Source of the DNA: CAYTPI01 sp964439625
Lineage (GTDB): Bacteria; Chloroflexota; Anaerolineae; Aggregatilineales; UBA3940
Direction of reading: 5' to 3'
Assembly (NCBI GenBank): GCA_964439625.1
Contig: CAYTPI010000012.1
Location: forward strand, 67,582 to 131,581
DNA length: 64,000 bases
The notes below the pieces were generated by a model. The model did no database searches. It was not told the DNA's origin and saw only the letters and a list, made by a program, of their open reading frames with translations. Positions within the stretch are counted from its first letter, which is position 1. The number at the start of each line of letters is the position of its first letter. This document shows positions 8,413 to 16,269 of the stretch, in pieces. The translations under genes and the position numbers were made by a program.

Positions 8413-9339
8413 TTACAGCTCGCGCTTCTCTTTGGGAACTTTGAGCTTGGCCTCGATGAATTCTGGGTGAGAAATCTTGAGCGTCATTGAGATGGCGCGG
8501 ATGGTCTCGATCTCAAGGTGGCTGGCTTGTCCATCGGATGCGGCAACATCAAACATGATGTCCAGCATCTGCATGCGTTCCTCTCGGTCGGATACCGTAT
8601 AGAATTCGCGGGCGGTGCGGTAGCGGTCAACTTTGGCAGAAATCTCGGAGACAGCAATCTCGGCGACCAGCTTCGCTTCGGCTTCGCTCAGGTTCCAGTG
8701 CGTCATAAAGGCCCGGACAATGGCGTCAAATTCACCCTCTTCGACCTCATCATCGACCCATGCAACTTGACCCATCAGGCCGCCTGCTAGCCCCAGTTTA
8801 CGTAAGTCCTCGTCGCTGAGATCGAATGACTCCCCGTCGGCTTCCAACTGCGTCTTAAGATTGTAGTAGACTTTGTTCTTGACGAAATCGTCGAGGTACT
8901 GCTCGCGGTTGGGTGCCCCACTGACTTGCGCGCTGCGCCGCTGGGCGCTGCCACGCAGCAGCCGCCCCAGCCCAGCGATGACGCCAACCGTCGCCCCTTC
9001 AATCTCTTGCTTGATCTGCTCTACGACTGCTCGCTCGTCATCGGTGATGATGTCGTCTGCATCGATCAACTGGTCAAGTGCGTCGAGGGCAAGGCGCTTG
9101 TCGCCGGCGTTTCTCAGCTTGACCTTGAGATCATCGATGAGTCGGTCGCGTTCAGCTTCGCCTACAGGCGACTCGATGTAAATATCCAACTCGGCCCAAT
9201 CCGTGGCATTCAAGCCCGGCAGCCGGAAGAGTATGTCTTTCAGGCTGTTGACTTCCTCATACGTTACTTGACCATCTGCCCAAGCCGCCGCGATCATGAC
9301 TTTGCCCAAGGCTATTATCATCTCAGAGTCTGTTGACAT
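8413..9339 (-). CDS. TerB-like domain protein
   Basis: A soluble, all-helical, acidic protein of 308 residues. Two TerB/DjlA-like helical modules are suggested: one at the N-terminus (MIAAAWADGQVTYEEVNSL, about 14-32, and later LIDADDIITDDERAVV) and one at the C-terminus (LAGGLMGQVAWVDDEVEEGE and DIMFDVAASDGQASHLEIET). Each carries the paired Asp/Glu residues after an A-x-x-D-G/D turn that mark the family. TerB domains occur in tellurite-resistance and membrane-associated stress complexes, but no other ter genes are present here. The function is therefore open. It lies 36 bases upstream of the methylase on the same strand and could be co-transcribed with it. Confidence 0.8.
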   Translation of the reverse strand: MSTDSEMIIALGKVMIAAAWADGQVTYEEVNSLKDILFRLPGLNATDWAELDIYIESPVGEAERDRLIDDLKVKLRNAGDKRLALDALDQLIDADDIITDDERAVVEQIKQEIEGATVGVIAGLGRLLRGSAQRRSAQVSGAPNREQYLDDFVKNKVYYNLKTQLEADGESFDLSDEDLRKLGLAGGLMGQVAWVDDEVEEGEFDAIVRAFMTHWNLSEAEAKLVAEIAVSEISAKVDRYRTAREFYTVSDREERMQMLDIMFDVAASDGQASHLEIETIRAISMTLKISHPEFIEAKLKVPKEKREL

Positions 9340-9356
9340 TGCATATCCTTCAGGGT

Positions 9357-9579
9357 TTATTGACTGATTACTTCTCCGTATAAGTGTACCGGACGAAAGG
9401 GGCGCCTTGCATCTTTCATCAAGAAAAACGCCGCGAGCTGCCCTACTTTATTGATCCCTGCGGTGTCGGTGACGAGGCTGTTAGGGTTGTCAGTGGCGCT
9501 GCTTGAAGGGTGTCACTGCGGGCTCACAAATGACGATGTCATAGCTGCTGGCAATGTCATAGAAAACTTGTGAGGATGC
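9357..9579 (-). pseudogene. frameshifted remnant of an unidentified coding region
   Basis: Two minus-strand frames read as plausible protein and meet end to end. From 9579 the first gives ASSQVFYDIASSYDIVICEP and stops at 9490. The second continues as NSLVTDTAGINKVGQLAAFF ... RPVHLYGEVISQ and stops at 9357. An in-frame TGA also stands at 9580-9582, just upstream. This is the pattern of a decayed C-terminus of a longer gene with at least one frameshift. No intact start is visible and the family is not recognised. It lies directly upstream of the TerB-like gene on the same strand. Confidence 0.4.
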
Positions 9580-9839
9580 TCACTGTGGAAAGCGTTGTCC
9601 ACCCTGTATAGTATAGACAAATACAGATGAGGCAGAGACCACAGCCCACAAACATAAGTTATATATGGCAAAATCTACTTCAGTGAGCCAAAGACTAAAC
9701 ACGAGTGGCAGTGAGGCCATCGCCCATCTGAGAGGTAAATCGAAAATACGCGACATGTGTGTTTGCGATAGGACCTTAACGGCAAATCTAGTAGGCAAAC
9801 CCGATACAAGTTGGGTGCGCAAAGGAGAGCATGTCCGTT

Positions 9840-9962
9840 AATAACAATTCAATAATGTGCTGTCCGAGCAGCGTGTCCCCCCTTGGCAGTTGCTAAATGG
9901 TCAGCACAACAACCTCCTTAGGCTGACCAGACCCTGTACCCCAGGGTCTGGTTGTCTTTTTG
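9840..9962 (+). ncRNA. candidate small RNA or leader with anti-SD loop and terminator
   Basis: A plus-strand intrinsic terminator stands in a region without a plus-strand gene upstream: ACCAGACCCTG (9926-9936), loop TACCC, CAGGGTCTGGT (9942-9952), then TGTCTTTTT. Just before it, TGGTCAGC (9898-9905) pairs with GCTGACCA (9922-9929) and exposes a 16-base loop containing CCTCCTTAG (9913-9921), which matches the anti-Shine-Dalgarno end of 16S rRNA. The two hairpins share four bases. This fits a small regulatory RNA, or an attenuating leader for the gene at 10118. A possible -10 (AATAAT, near 9850) exists without a clear -35. The 5' end is a guess. Confidence 0.45.
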
Positions 9963-10117
9963 CTACTTGGCTGTCTACGGGCACCTTCATTCAAGCGATC
10001 AATAGCTTAAGCACCTCGCGCTGCTAGTATAACAATACGGATTACATTAAAAGTATCGTAAGTTATCATGGTATCATTCTCTAAGCAATGGTATTTACCA
10101 ATGAAATGTAGAAAGAG
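9963..10117. other. intergenic region, nothing recognised
   Basis: This is the remainder of the ~780-base gap between the TerB-like gene and the gene at 10118. It is AT-rich and presumably contains the promoter of the plus-strand operon. I could not fix -35 and -10 boxes with confidence. Confidence 0.3.
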
Positions 10118-10657
10118 ATGAGAAAATTTATTGCTTCCAGCCACCATGCAACCATCAGTGGTCAAATATTACAGGCTTTCTACCACACCGCCGCTGTAGA
10201 AAACTATCTGCCTGTGTTGCAGCGTTATGATCTGCATGCGGCACACGCTGCTCAGTGGTACCCTTACCAAGCTGTGCTCGATGCTCTTAAAGCGCTAACA
10301 GTTGAGATTAAAGACTCCCGACTGCTGATCTCAATCGGGGCTGAGATCAACCGGCATGCTTATATGCCGAACGTCAACACCATCGAGCGCGCCCTCGAAG
10401 AGCTTGACACCATCCATTCGATGAACCATCGTGATATCAGCCCTATGGAGCATATTGCCGCTTTTAGCGTGGGGCCGCGCTATGCAGTTGTCGTCAATGC
10501 CACCCCCTACCCAGATGACTGGATCTATGGCTACCTGTGGGGGCTTATGCAGCGTTTCATCAACCAGCAGGTCTCGGTAACTATTCGTTACGACAACTTA
10601 GACCACATTAATTCGGATGATGAAATGAAATACCATGTGCAATGGGGCCCTACATGA
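10118..10657 (+). CDS. hypothetical protein coupled to exonuclease
   Basis: A soluble protein of 179 residues with no signal peptide or membrane segment. The sequence alternates helices and strands (for example YQAVLDALKALTVE, ERALEELDTIHSMNH, RYAVVVNATPYPDDWIYGYL, VSVTIRYDN). Its layout is loosely like small ligand-binding sensor domains of the V4R/heme-NO-binding kind, but I cannot place it in a family. The ATG at 10118 is preceded by a GA-rich stretch (GAAAGAGATGAG). Its stop overlaps the start of the beta-CASP exonuclease as ATGA, so the two proteins are probably made together and may act together. Confidence 0.65.
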   Translation: MRKFIASSHHATISGQILQAFYHTAAVENYLPVLQRYDLHAAHAAQWYPYQAVLDALKALTVEIKDSRLLISIGAEINRHAYMPNVNTIERALEELDTIHSMNHRDISPMEHIAAFSVGPRYAVVVNATPYPDDWIYGYLWGLMQRFINQQVSVTIRYDNLDHINSDDEMKYHVQWGPT

Positions 10658-11661
10658 AGCAGCCATTATTGAGGCTAACGGACCGCGGCTTCTATTGTGA
10701 GGCTGGTGACTTTTACATCGACCCATGGCAGCCCGTGGGGCGGGCGGTTGTGACGCATGCCCACGCTGATCATTACGCCCATGGTTGTGGCGCATACCTT
10801 GTAGCAGAAGCGGGGCGTTATGTCTTCCGCGAGCGGCTGGGCCTTGACGCGTTGATCGAGAAGATTGACTACGGTGTCGTGCGGGACATTAATGGCGTCA
10901 AAGTGTCGCTGCACCCTGCCGGGCACATCATCGGCTCGGCGCAGGTGCGCGTTGAGCATCGCGGGGAGGTCTGGGTCGTCAGTGGGGATTACAAGACCGA
11001 GCCTGACCCAACGTGTGCCCCGTTCGAGGTGGTGCCGTGCGATGTATTTATCACCGAAGCGACCTTTGGGCTACCGATCTACAAATGGCCCGCACAAGTG
11101 GCGGCCTTCGCGCAAATCAATGATTGGTGGCGGGCCAACAAAGCCGAAGGCAAAGCATCGGTATTGTATGGCTATGCCTTGGGAAAGTCTCAGCGGCTGT
11201 TGGCTGGCGTTGACCCGTCTATTGGACCGATCTTCACCCATGGGGCCGTCGAGCGTTTGACGCAAGCGTACCGTCAAAGCGGCATTGACCTGCCGCCGAC
11301 AACCTACGTCAGTGATGAGGTGCCCAAATCAGCCTATGCGGCTGCCTTGATCGTGGCGCCGCCATCGGTGCGGGGGACGCGCTGGCTGCGGCGCTTCGGC
11401 AATCAGTCGGATGGATACGCCTCCGGTTGGATGACCATGCGCGGTAAGCGACGCCGTTGGGCCATTGATCGCGGCTTTGTCCTCTCTGACCATGTCGATT
11501 GGCCCGCCTTGCTGCACACAATCGATGCGACGGGCGCTGAACATATCGGCGTAACGCATGGTCAGGTGGATGTGGTCGTGCGTTGGCTACGTGAGCATGG
11601 CTATAGTGCGGAAGGTTTCCGCACGCGCTACACAGATGAAGTTGAGGAACAAGCCTCATGA
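10654..11661 (+). CDS. ligase-associated DNA exonuclease-like MBL/beta-CASP protein
   Basis: A metallo-beta-lactamase-fold nuclease of 335 residues. The start of the fold reads LLRLTDRGFYCEAGDFYIDP, the zinc motif is THAHADHYAHG (HxHxDH), and later metal-site motifs include HPAGHIIGSAQ and SGDYKTE with ITEATFG. The C-terminal half carries the beta-CASP-type LSDHVDWPALL motif. The N-terminus closely matches the family named ligase-associated DNA exonuclease, which normally sits beside an ATP-dependent DNA ligase. No ligase is present in this window. The start at 10654 is chosen because its ATGA overlaps the stop of the upstream gene; an in-frame ATG at 10642 would add four residues. Confidence 0.88.
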   Translation: MKQPLLRLTDRGFYCEAGDFYIDPWQPVGRAVVTHAHADHYAHGCGAYLVAEAGRYVFRERLGLDALIEKIDYGVVRDINGVKVSLHPAGHIIGSAQVRVEHRGEVWVVSGDYKTEPDPTCAPFEVVPCDVFITEATFGLPIYKWPAQVAAFAQINDWWRANKAEGKASVLYGYALGKSQRLLAGVDPSIGPIFTHGAVERLTQAYRQSGIDLPPTTYVSDEVPKSAYAAALIVAPPSVRGTRWLRRFGNQSDGYASGWMTMRGKRRRWAIDRGFVLSDHVDWPALLHTIDATGAEHIGVTHGQVDVVVRWLREHGYSAEGFRTRYTDEVEEQAS

Positions 11662-11710
11662 GATACACTCAGAAATAAGAGATCACCTGCGAACATAGAA
11701 GGACAACACG

Positions 11711-11962
11711 ATGGCAAATAAGGACAAGAAAAAAGATGCTGGCAAAGTGCTGCGCCGCAGAAGCTATGATCGCATCATTGCGGGTGTGGCCGGTGGCATC
11801 GCTGATTATTTTGAAATGCCTGTGTGGCTCGTGCGTGTGTTGTTTATTGTCTTCAGTATTATTCCTGGGTTAGCTGTACCAGCGTACATCATCATTTGGA
11901 TCATCGCTGAGGAAAAAGGCTATGATGTATCCCCAACGACGTCACCCCGTACCATTCGCTAG
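11711..11962 (+). CDS. PspC domain protein
   Basis: A small membrane protein of 83 residues. After a basic N-terminal stretch it has the PspC core: LRRRSYDRIIAGVAGGIADY, VWLVRVLFIVFS, and a membrane helix through PAYIIIWIIAEE. PspC-family proteins sit in the inner membrane and take part in envelope-stress responses. No pspA or pspF is nearby, so this looks like the stand-alone single-domain form common outside Proteobacteria. AAGGACAACACG stands immediately upstream of the ATG. Confidence 0.9.
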   Translation: MANKDKKKDAGKVLRRRSYDRIIAGVAGGIADYFEMPVWLVRVLFIVFSIIPGLAVPAYIIIWIIAEEKGYDVSPTTSPRTIR

Positions 11963-12022
11963 GCCTTCAGTTACAATTACTGACCGTCAACATTTAGCTG
12001 ATCAGAAAGAAAACGACTCACT

Positions 12023-13525
12023 ATGTCTGAAAAATTTGAACAACTCAAGACGCGCTTGGGGCGTGTCGTTGATTTGCAACGCTCTGCTGCCCTTCTTAGC
12101 TGGGATCAAGAAACGTATATGCCCGATGGCGGTGCTGCCGCCCGCGCCGAGCAGTTGAGCACCCTCAGTGGGTTGGCGCATCAAATTTTCGTCGATGAGC
12201 AAGTCGGTAGCTTACTCGATGACCTCAACAGTGACCTCAACGACGATTACGAAAGTGACCTCGCCAGCATCGTGCGGGTGCAGCGCCGCGAATACCTGAA
12301 ATCGGTGAAGGTGCCGCAGCAGCTTGTGATGGCAATTGCCAAGGCGACGGCGCTGTCGCAGCATGCCTGGCAGAAGGCGCGTGAGACTAACGACTTCGCG
12401 CACTTCCAACCGCATCTGGAGAAGGTGGTTGATCTGCGTAAGCAGTACGCCGAGGCACTTGGTTCTCTGACAGATAACATCTACGATGCGCTAGTTGCTG
12501 ACTACGACCCTGGCCTGACGCAAGAATACATCGATGGCGTGTTCAGTGCGCTCAAGCCGAGCTTGGTTGCGCTTGTCGAGCAAGTCAGTGCGGCGGAACA
12601 GGTCGATGACTCCATGCTGAGGCGCAAGTATGATACACAAAAGCAGTTGGATTTCAGCCTGCGGGTAGCGGAGGGCGTCGGGTATGACCTCAACCGGGGT
12701 CGTTTGGATTTATCCGCGCACCCCTTCTCGACCAGCTTCGACACGGGTGATGTGCGCATCACGACGCGCGTCTATGAGGCATTTATGCCGACCTGTCTGA
12801 TGGGCGTCCTCCATGAGACGGGCCATGCCATGTACGAGCAGAACATCAGTACAAATTTGCGGCGCACGGGCCTCGACACGGGCACGTCGATGAGCTTGCA
12901 TGAATCTCAATCGCGCTTCTACGAGAACGTCATTGGGCGCAGCCGGGCTTTTTGGCAGCATTGGTACCCGCAGTTGCAAGCCGTCTTCCCTGCGCAGCTT
13001 GGGTCTGTCGAACGAGAAGCCTTCTATAAGGCGCTAAACAAGTCAGAGCCATCATTGATTCGGGTAGAGGCCGATGAGCTAACTTATGGCCTGCACATTA
13101 TGCTGCGCTTCGAGATCGAGAATGACCTGATCAACGATCGCATCCAAGTAGCTGACCTGCCCGATGTTTGGAATGCGAAGGTTGAAGCATACCTTGGCTT
13201 AACCCCCAGCACTGATACAGAAGGCGTTCTGCAAGATATTCACTGGTCGATGGGTGCTTTCGGCTACTTCCCTGATTATCTACTGGGCAGCATCTTCTCA
13301 GTGCAGATTTGGGAAGCAATGCAGCAAGATCTTCCTGATGCGTATGAGCACGTTGCCCAAGGTGACCTCAACGCAATCAATGCGTGGATGGTCGAGAAGA
13401 TTCTGGTGCATGGCTCGAAGTTCACCTTCCCTGAAGTCGCCGAGCGTGTGACGGGACAGCCGCTGCAATGGGAGCCATATATGAACTACCTCGAAACCAA
13501 GTTCAGTGATGTGTATGGGCTGTAG
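12023..13525 (+). CDS. M32 carboxypeptidase (Taq type)
   Basis: A cytoplasmic zinc metallocarboxypeptidase of 500 residues, the normal family length. The zinc motif HETGH is at 264-268 (LMGVLHETGHAMYEQ). It is preceded by HPFSTSFDTGDVRITTR and followed by SLHESQSRFYENVIGRS, which carries the third ligand region of M32 enzymes. It releases C-terminal amino acids from peptides and probably serves intracellular peptide turnover. It stands 60 bases after the PspC gene on the same strand and may share its transcript, without a clear functional link. Confidence 0.95.
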   Translation: MSEKFEQLKTRLGRVVDLQRSAALLSWDQETYMPDGGAAARAEQLSTLSGLAHQIFVDEQVGSLLDDLNSDLNDDYESDLASIVRVQRREYLKSVKVPQQLVMAIAKATALSQHAWQKARETNDFAHFQPHLEKVVDLRKQYAEALGSLTDNIYDALVADYDPGLTQEYIDGVFSALKPSLVALVEQVSAAEQVDDSMLRRKYDTQKQLDFSLRVAEGVGYDLNRGRLDLSAHPFSTSFDTGDVRITTRVYEAFMPTCLMGVLHETGHAMYEQNISTNLRRTGLDTGTSMSLHESQSRFYENVIGRSRAFWQHWYPQLQAVFPAQLGSVEREAFYKALNKSEPSLIRVEADELTYGLHIMLRFEIENDLINDRIQVADLPDVWNAKVEAYLGLTPSTDTEGVLQDIHWSMGAFGYFPDYLLGSIFSVQIWEAMQQDLPDAYEHVAQGDLNAINAWMVEKILVHGSKFTFPEVAERVTGQPLQWEPYMNYLETKFSDVYGL

Positions 13526-13748
13526 TTAGGTCGCTCATTCAAAAATCATGACATAGAACCGGATAGAGAAGGGTCATTAGCACTTAGCGATGATCAGAAA
13601 TGCAACGAAGGATAAGCAAGGTGTAATACTACATCTGTTAAAAACATCTAAAAACTATCAAACTATACGGGCTATCTTGTGGATATCTTACGGCATAATG
13701 CTCCATACTTATGGCAACTGACTAAATAGTTGAGATAAAGAGATCGAG

Positions 13749-14173
13749 ATGTTCCAATTGGTTTACGTTAGTGATGCTACAAAAAAATGTCTAAGCAAGA
13801 TTTATTTGACATCTTAGGGGCATCACGCCGAAATAATCCTAAAATTGATGTAACAGGATTGTTACTGTACCAAAATGGTCAGTTTGCCCAAGTGTTAGAG
13901 GGTCCAGAACGTGCCGTGCGTGATACATTCGAGCGCATCAAGCAGGACGAGCGGCACACCAATGTATCGGTCACGATAGAGAACCATACTGCTGGGCGCG
14001 AATTTGGTAATTGGGAAATGGGCTTCGCCGATGTCGCAATCACCGAGGATGGCCGTGTTCAAGGTCTGTCAGATTTTATGGTTGGTGAGGCAAGCACTGA
14101 TGAAATTTTCGCTTACGAATCCAAAGTTAAAACATTCCTAAAGATGTTCCAAAACTTAACTGCCTCTGCCTAA
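13749..14173 (+). CDS. BLUF photoreceptor, N-terminus separated by a -1 frameshift
   Basis: A blue-light sensor using FAD. The frame from the ATG at 13787 encodes most of a BLUF domain (ILGASRRNNPKIDVTGLLLY, GQFAQVLEGP, FGNWEMGFADV) but lacks the first strand. That strand lies just upstream in another frame: from the ATG at 13749 it reads MFQLVYVSDATKK, with the flavin-coupled Tyr at position 6. The frames join at an A7 run (13781-13787). In the upstream frame this forms A AAA AAA, a canonical -1 slippery heptamer. Joined, the product is about 141 residues with the essential Tyr, Asn, Gln and Trp. It may be expressed by slippage, be a recent frameshift mutation, or be a sequencing error. No output domain is present, so it is a short BLUF protein. 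Confidence 0.8.
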
Positions 14174-14189
14174 TTTCAACGCTGATGTA

Positions 14190-14217
14190 AAGACGCTGTC
14201 GTCTAACAGCGTCTTTT
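14190..14217 (+). terminator. intrinsic terminator after BLUF gene
   Basis: A perfect 10-bp stem, AAGACGCTGT / ACAGCGTCTT, with a 6-base loop is followed by T residues, 16 bases after the BLUF stop. It also faces the stop of the convergent flavodoxin gene. Confidence 0.8.
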
Positions 14218-14284
14218 ATGATCCAGATATTACTTAAATAACACGCAGCTCACATCTGGTTGAGCATCAGGGTTTGCCGAGAAA

Positions 14285-14821
14285 CTAACTGACCAGCGTC
14301 GGTGCCAGCAGTTCCACAAGCTGCTCGACCCAAGTACGGATTGCGTTCCAGTCGCGGTTGTCTGTAGCTGGCAAGCCATACAGTGGGCTGGCTGCCATGC
14401 TGGTAAACAGTTTATGCATGCCTTCTAATTCGCTAGGGTTGTAAGCGCCGATGAAGACTTTCGTGGCAACTGGCTGGAACCAGCCAAACTTTTTAAGCTG
14501 CCCTTCAAACTGCTTGACGGCCCCCCGCATTTCATCAGGTTCGGTTGTAATTGGCCCAAGCGAAAACAAGGCTGTCGGGCGCTGCTGAATCAGGAATTTA
14601 TTCCTCGCGATGAAGCGACGCATATCTCCATGCAGCTGCCCGATGTACAGCGGTGCACCTAAAATGTACGCATAGTACTGCTCAGGGGCTTCCACCGTGG
14701 CGGCAGGCAGAGCATCTGTCGGAAGACCAATCTCGGTCATTGTTTCAGCAATAAGGTCTGCTACTTCGCGAGTCGTTCCGTATTGTGTGGCGTATGCCAT
14801 CAGTATTTTATGATCATTCAT
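14285..14821 (-). CDS. flavodoxin-domain protein (HemG-like)
   Basis: A cytoplasmic FMN-binding protein of 178 residues. The phosphate-binding loop YATQYGTTREVADLI near the N-terminus and the segments AYILGAPLYIGQLHGDMRRF and ALFSLGP are typical of the Flavodoxin_5 group, which includes menaquinone-dependent protoporphyrinogen oxidase. The length agrees with that group (about 175 residues). No heme genes are adjacent, so it could equally be a general flavodoxin-type reductase. Its promoter region, up to 15039, contains two palindromes that may be regulator sites. Confidence 0.85.
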   Translation of the reverse strand: MNDHKILMAYATQYGTTREVADLIAETMTEIGLPTDALPAATVEAPEQYYAYILGAPLYIGQLHGDMRRFIARNKFLIQQRPTALFSLGPITTEPDEMRGAVKQFEGQLKKFGWFQPVATKVFIGAYNPSELEGMHKLFTSMAASPLYGLPATDNRDWNAIRTWVEQLVELLAPTLVS

Positions 14822-14923
14822 TCTGGTCGACTCATTTCTGCGTTAAAAAACGTGCTGTTACTATTATCGAATGTAAGTGCCTCAAGGGTTCATGATATGT
14901 AGCATGAATCACCTAGTGAGATG

Positions 14924-14940
14924 TCACACGTCTCGTGTGA
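14924..14940. promoter_or_regulatory. palindromic operator candidate
   Basis: A perfect inverted repeat, TCACACG / CGTGTGA, with a 3-base centre lies about 105 bases upstream of the flavodoxin start and 100 bases upstream of the divergent OpgC-like pseudogene. It overlaps the next palindrome by one base, so the two probably form one regulatory region. Confidence 0.5.
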
Positions 14941-14965
14941 TCATGTGACTAGATCGTCACATGAT
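14940..14965. promoter_or_regulatory. palindrome containing TGTGA-N8-TCACA
   Basis: A perfect 10-bp inverted repeat, ATCATGTGAC / GTCACATGAT, with a 6-base centre. Its core TGTGA-N8-TCACA resembles CRP/FNR-family sites, except that those have six bases between the arms. The same core with the same spacing occurs at 35451-35468. It lies in the divergent promoter region between the flavodoxin gene and the OpgC-like pseudogene. Confidence 0.55.
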
Positions 14966-15038
14966 TGTCGCAACACCGCTATTTTCGGAAGTTAAACTCA
15001 ATTGAAAGAATTGATTGGTACTTACTAGAGATAGTTAG

Positions 15039-16083
15039 ATGCAGCTTAGATATCGACAAGAAAGTAAGCGAGACCTTCGCTTAGACTGGTTACGAGGCTA
15101 CGCCTTGTTCGCCATGTCGATCAACCATGCGCTGCCGGAGTCGTACATTCATATCATCACAGGCAGCGCTTCGTTCTTGATCAGCGCAGCAGAGATGTTT
15201 TTCTTCATCTCAGGCTATACGATTGGCTTTATCTCTGTAGGGTGTGAGGTTGGCCCGGCAATGCGCCGGATGTTTGGCGACCATTGGCATCGGGTTGGGG
15301 TTTGGCGCGCTGCCATTTGACTCGTTCCGTCACCTTGGGGCTAACAACTTGTTGTTCTTCGGGGCGATTGTGTTGGGTTTTCACCGAGACGCGATCAAGC
15401 AGTTCTGGGATCGCTGGAGCCTATCCCGAATTGTTGACGGTATCATCGTCACCCTAGCTCTCTTAATGCTGATCGGCTACGCAACAGGCTACGAATTCTA
15501 CCCGGAGTTCGTTAGAACGGTGCTGTAAGGCAATAGCCTCGCCCTCCGTGAATTTGTGATGCCCCTATGGGCGTTTGCCATTGTCCTGATTTACGTTCGC
15601 ACCTTCTTTATTACGATCACGCAGTTGTGGGTGCCGCTCAACCGCTGGCTTGGCTGGTTGATGTTACCACTGGGGCAGGCCTCTCTCTTTACCTTTACGA
15701 TGCACCTCGTCGCGATTTCTTTCTTGTACAACATTCCGGGCATCGGCGATTTTGAAGCTGAAGACCTGTCCCGCTTGATGGCGACTGTCGCAGGTGTGTA
15801 CTACATGAGTATCATATTTGGGGCAGTTAAGTTACGTCAGTATTTGCGAACACAAGTTTACCCACGCACAGAAGCAGGCCGTGGATTTTTAAGGCATATT
15901 CCGTCTGTACATGCGATCAGTGCGGGGGTGGCTTTTCTGGCGGCAACCTTCATTTTCACTGAGCCAACGTGGGATACGTTTGCCTTTAACTATGAACTCT
16001 TTGCATACGAAGCATGGGATTTTGAAGAAGACTGGGATGAAGAAGGCTGGGGCGAAGACGATAAACTTGATCAAGATGTTTGA
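15039..16083 (+). pseudogene. OpgC-like membrane acyltransferase, broken
   Basis: Three consecutive pieces together read as one OpgC-type acyltransferase, a multi-pass membrane enzyme that modifies periplasmic glucans in other bacteria. Piece 1 (15039 to about 15240) begins RDLRLDWLRGYALFAMSINH and AEMFFFISGYTIGFIS. A frameshift, probably with a deletion, lies near 15240-15290. Piece 2 continues in another frame to an in-frame TAA at 15526-15528 (FPEFVRTVL-like end). Piece 3, in the same frame as piece 2, carries LGWLMLPLGQASLFTFTMHL and ends at 16083 with an acidic tail. The total is about 335 residues, shorter than typical intact homologues. At least two lesions make a functional product unlikely. 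Confidence 0.75.
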
Positions 16084-16269
16084 CAATACTGCGTGCGGCC
16101 TGGAAAGACGTTATCGAATAAAGAGCTGAAGATACGGGCCTAGCGCCCTACTGATCTTGTGTCGGTGCTCCGGCAGAGGAGCAAGCGATGATTAGCCTGA
16201 ATCGTAGCGGAATTACGCTCGCCCGCGAGATACTATGCAATGGTACGAGATGTCCTTTAAAGGGCGCGC

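Noticed and set aside
9580..9822. 80-codon minus-strand frame with hydrophobic stretches
   Set aside because: No ribosome binding site or family pattern. It lies in the same frame as the remnant downstream but is cut by the TGA, so it may be part of the same dead gene at most.
12023..12040. Same first residues (MSEKFE) in the M32 peptidase and the glycosyltransferase at 29113
   Set aside because: Only six residues agree and the proteins are otherwise unrelated; chance match at the N-terminus.
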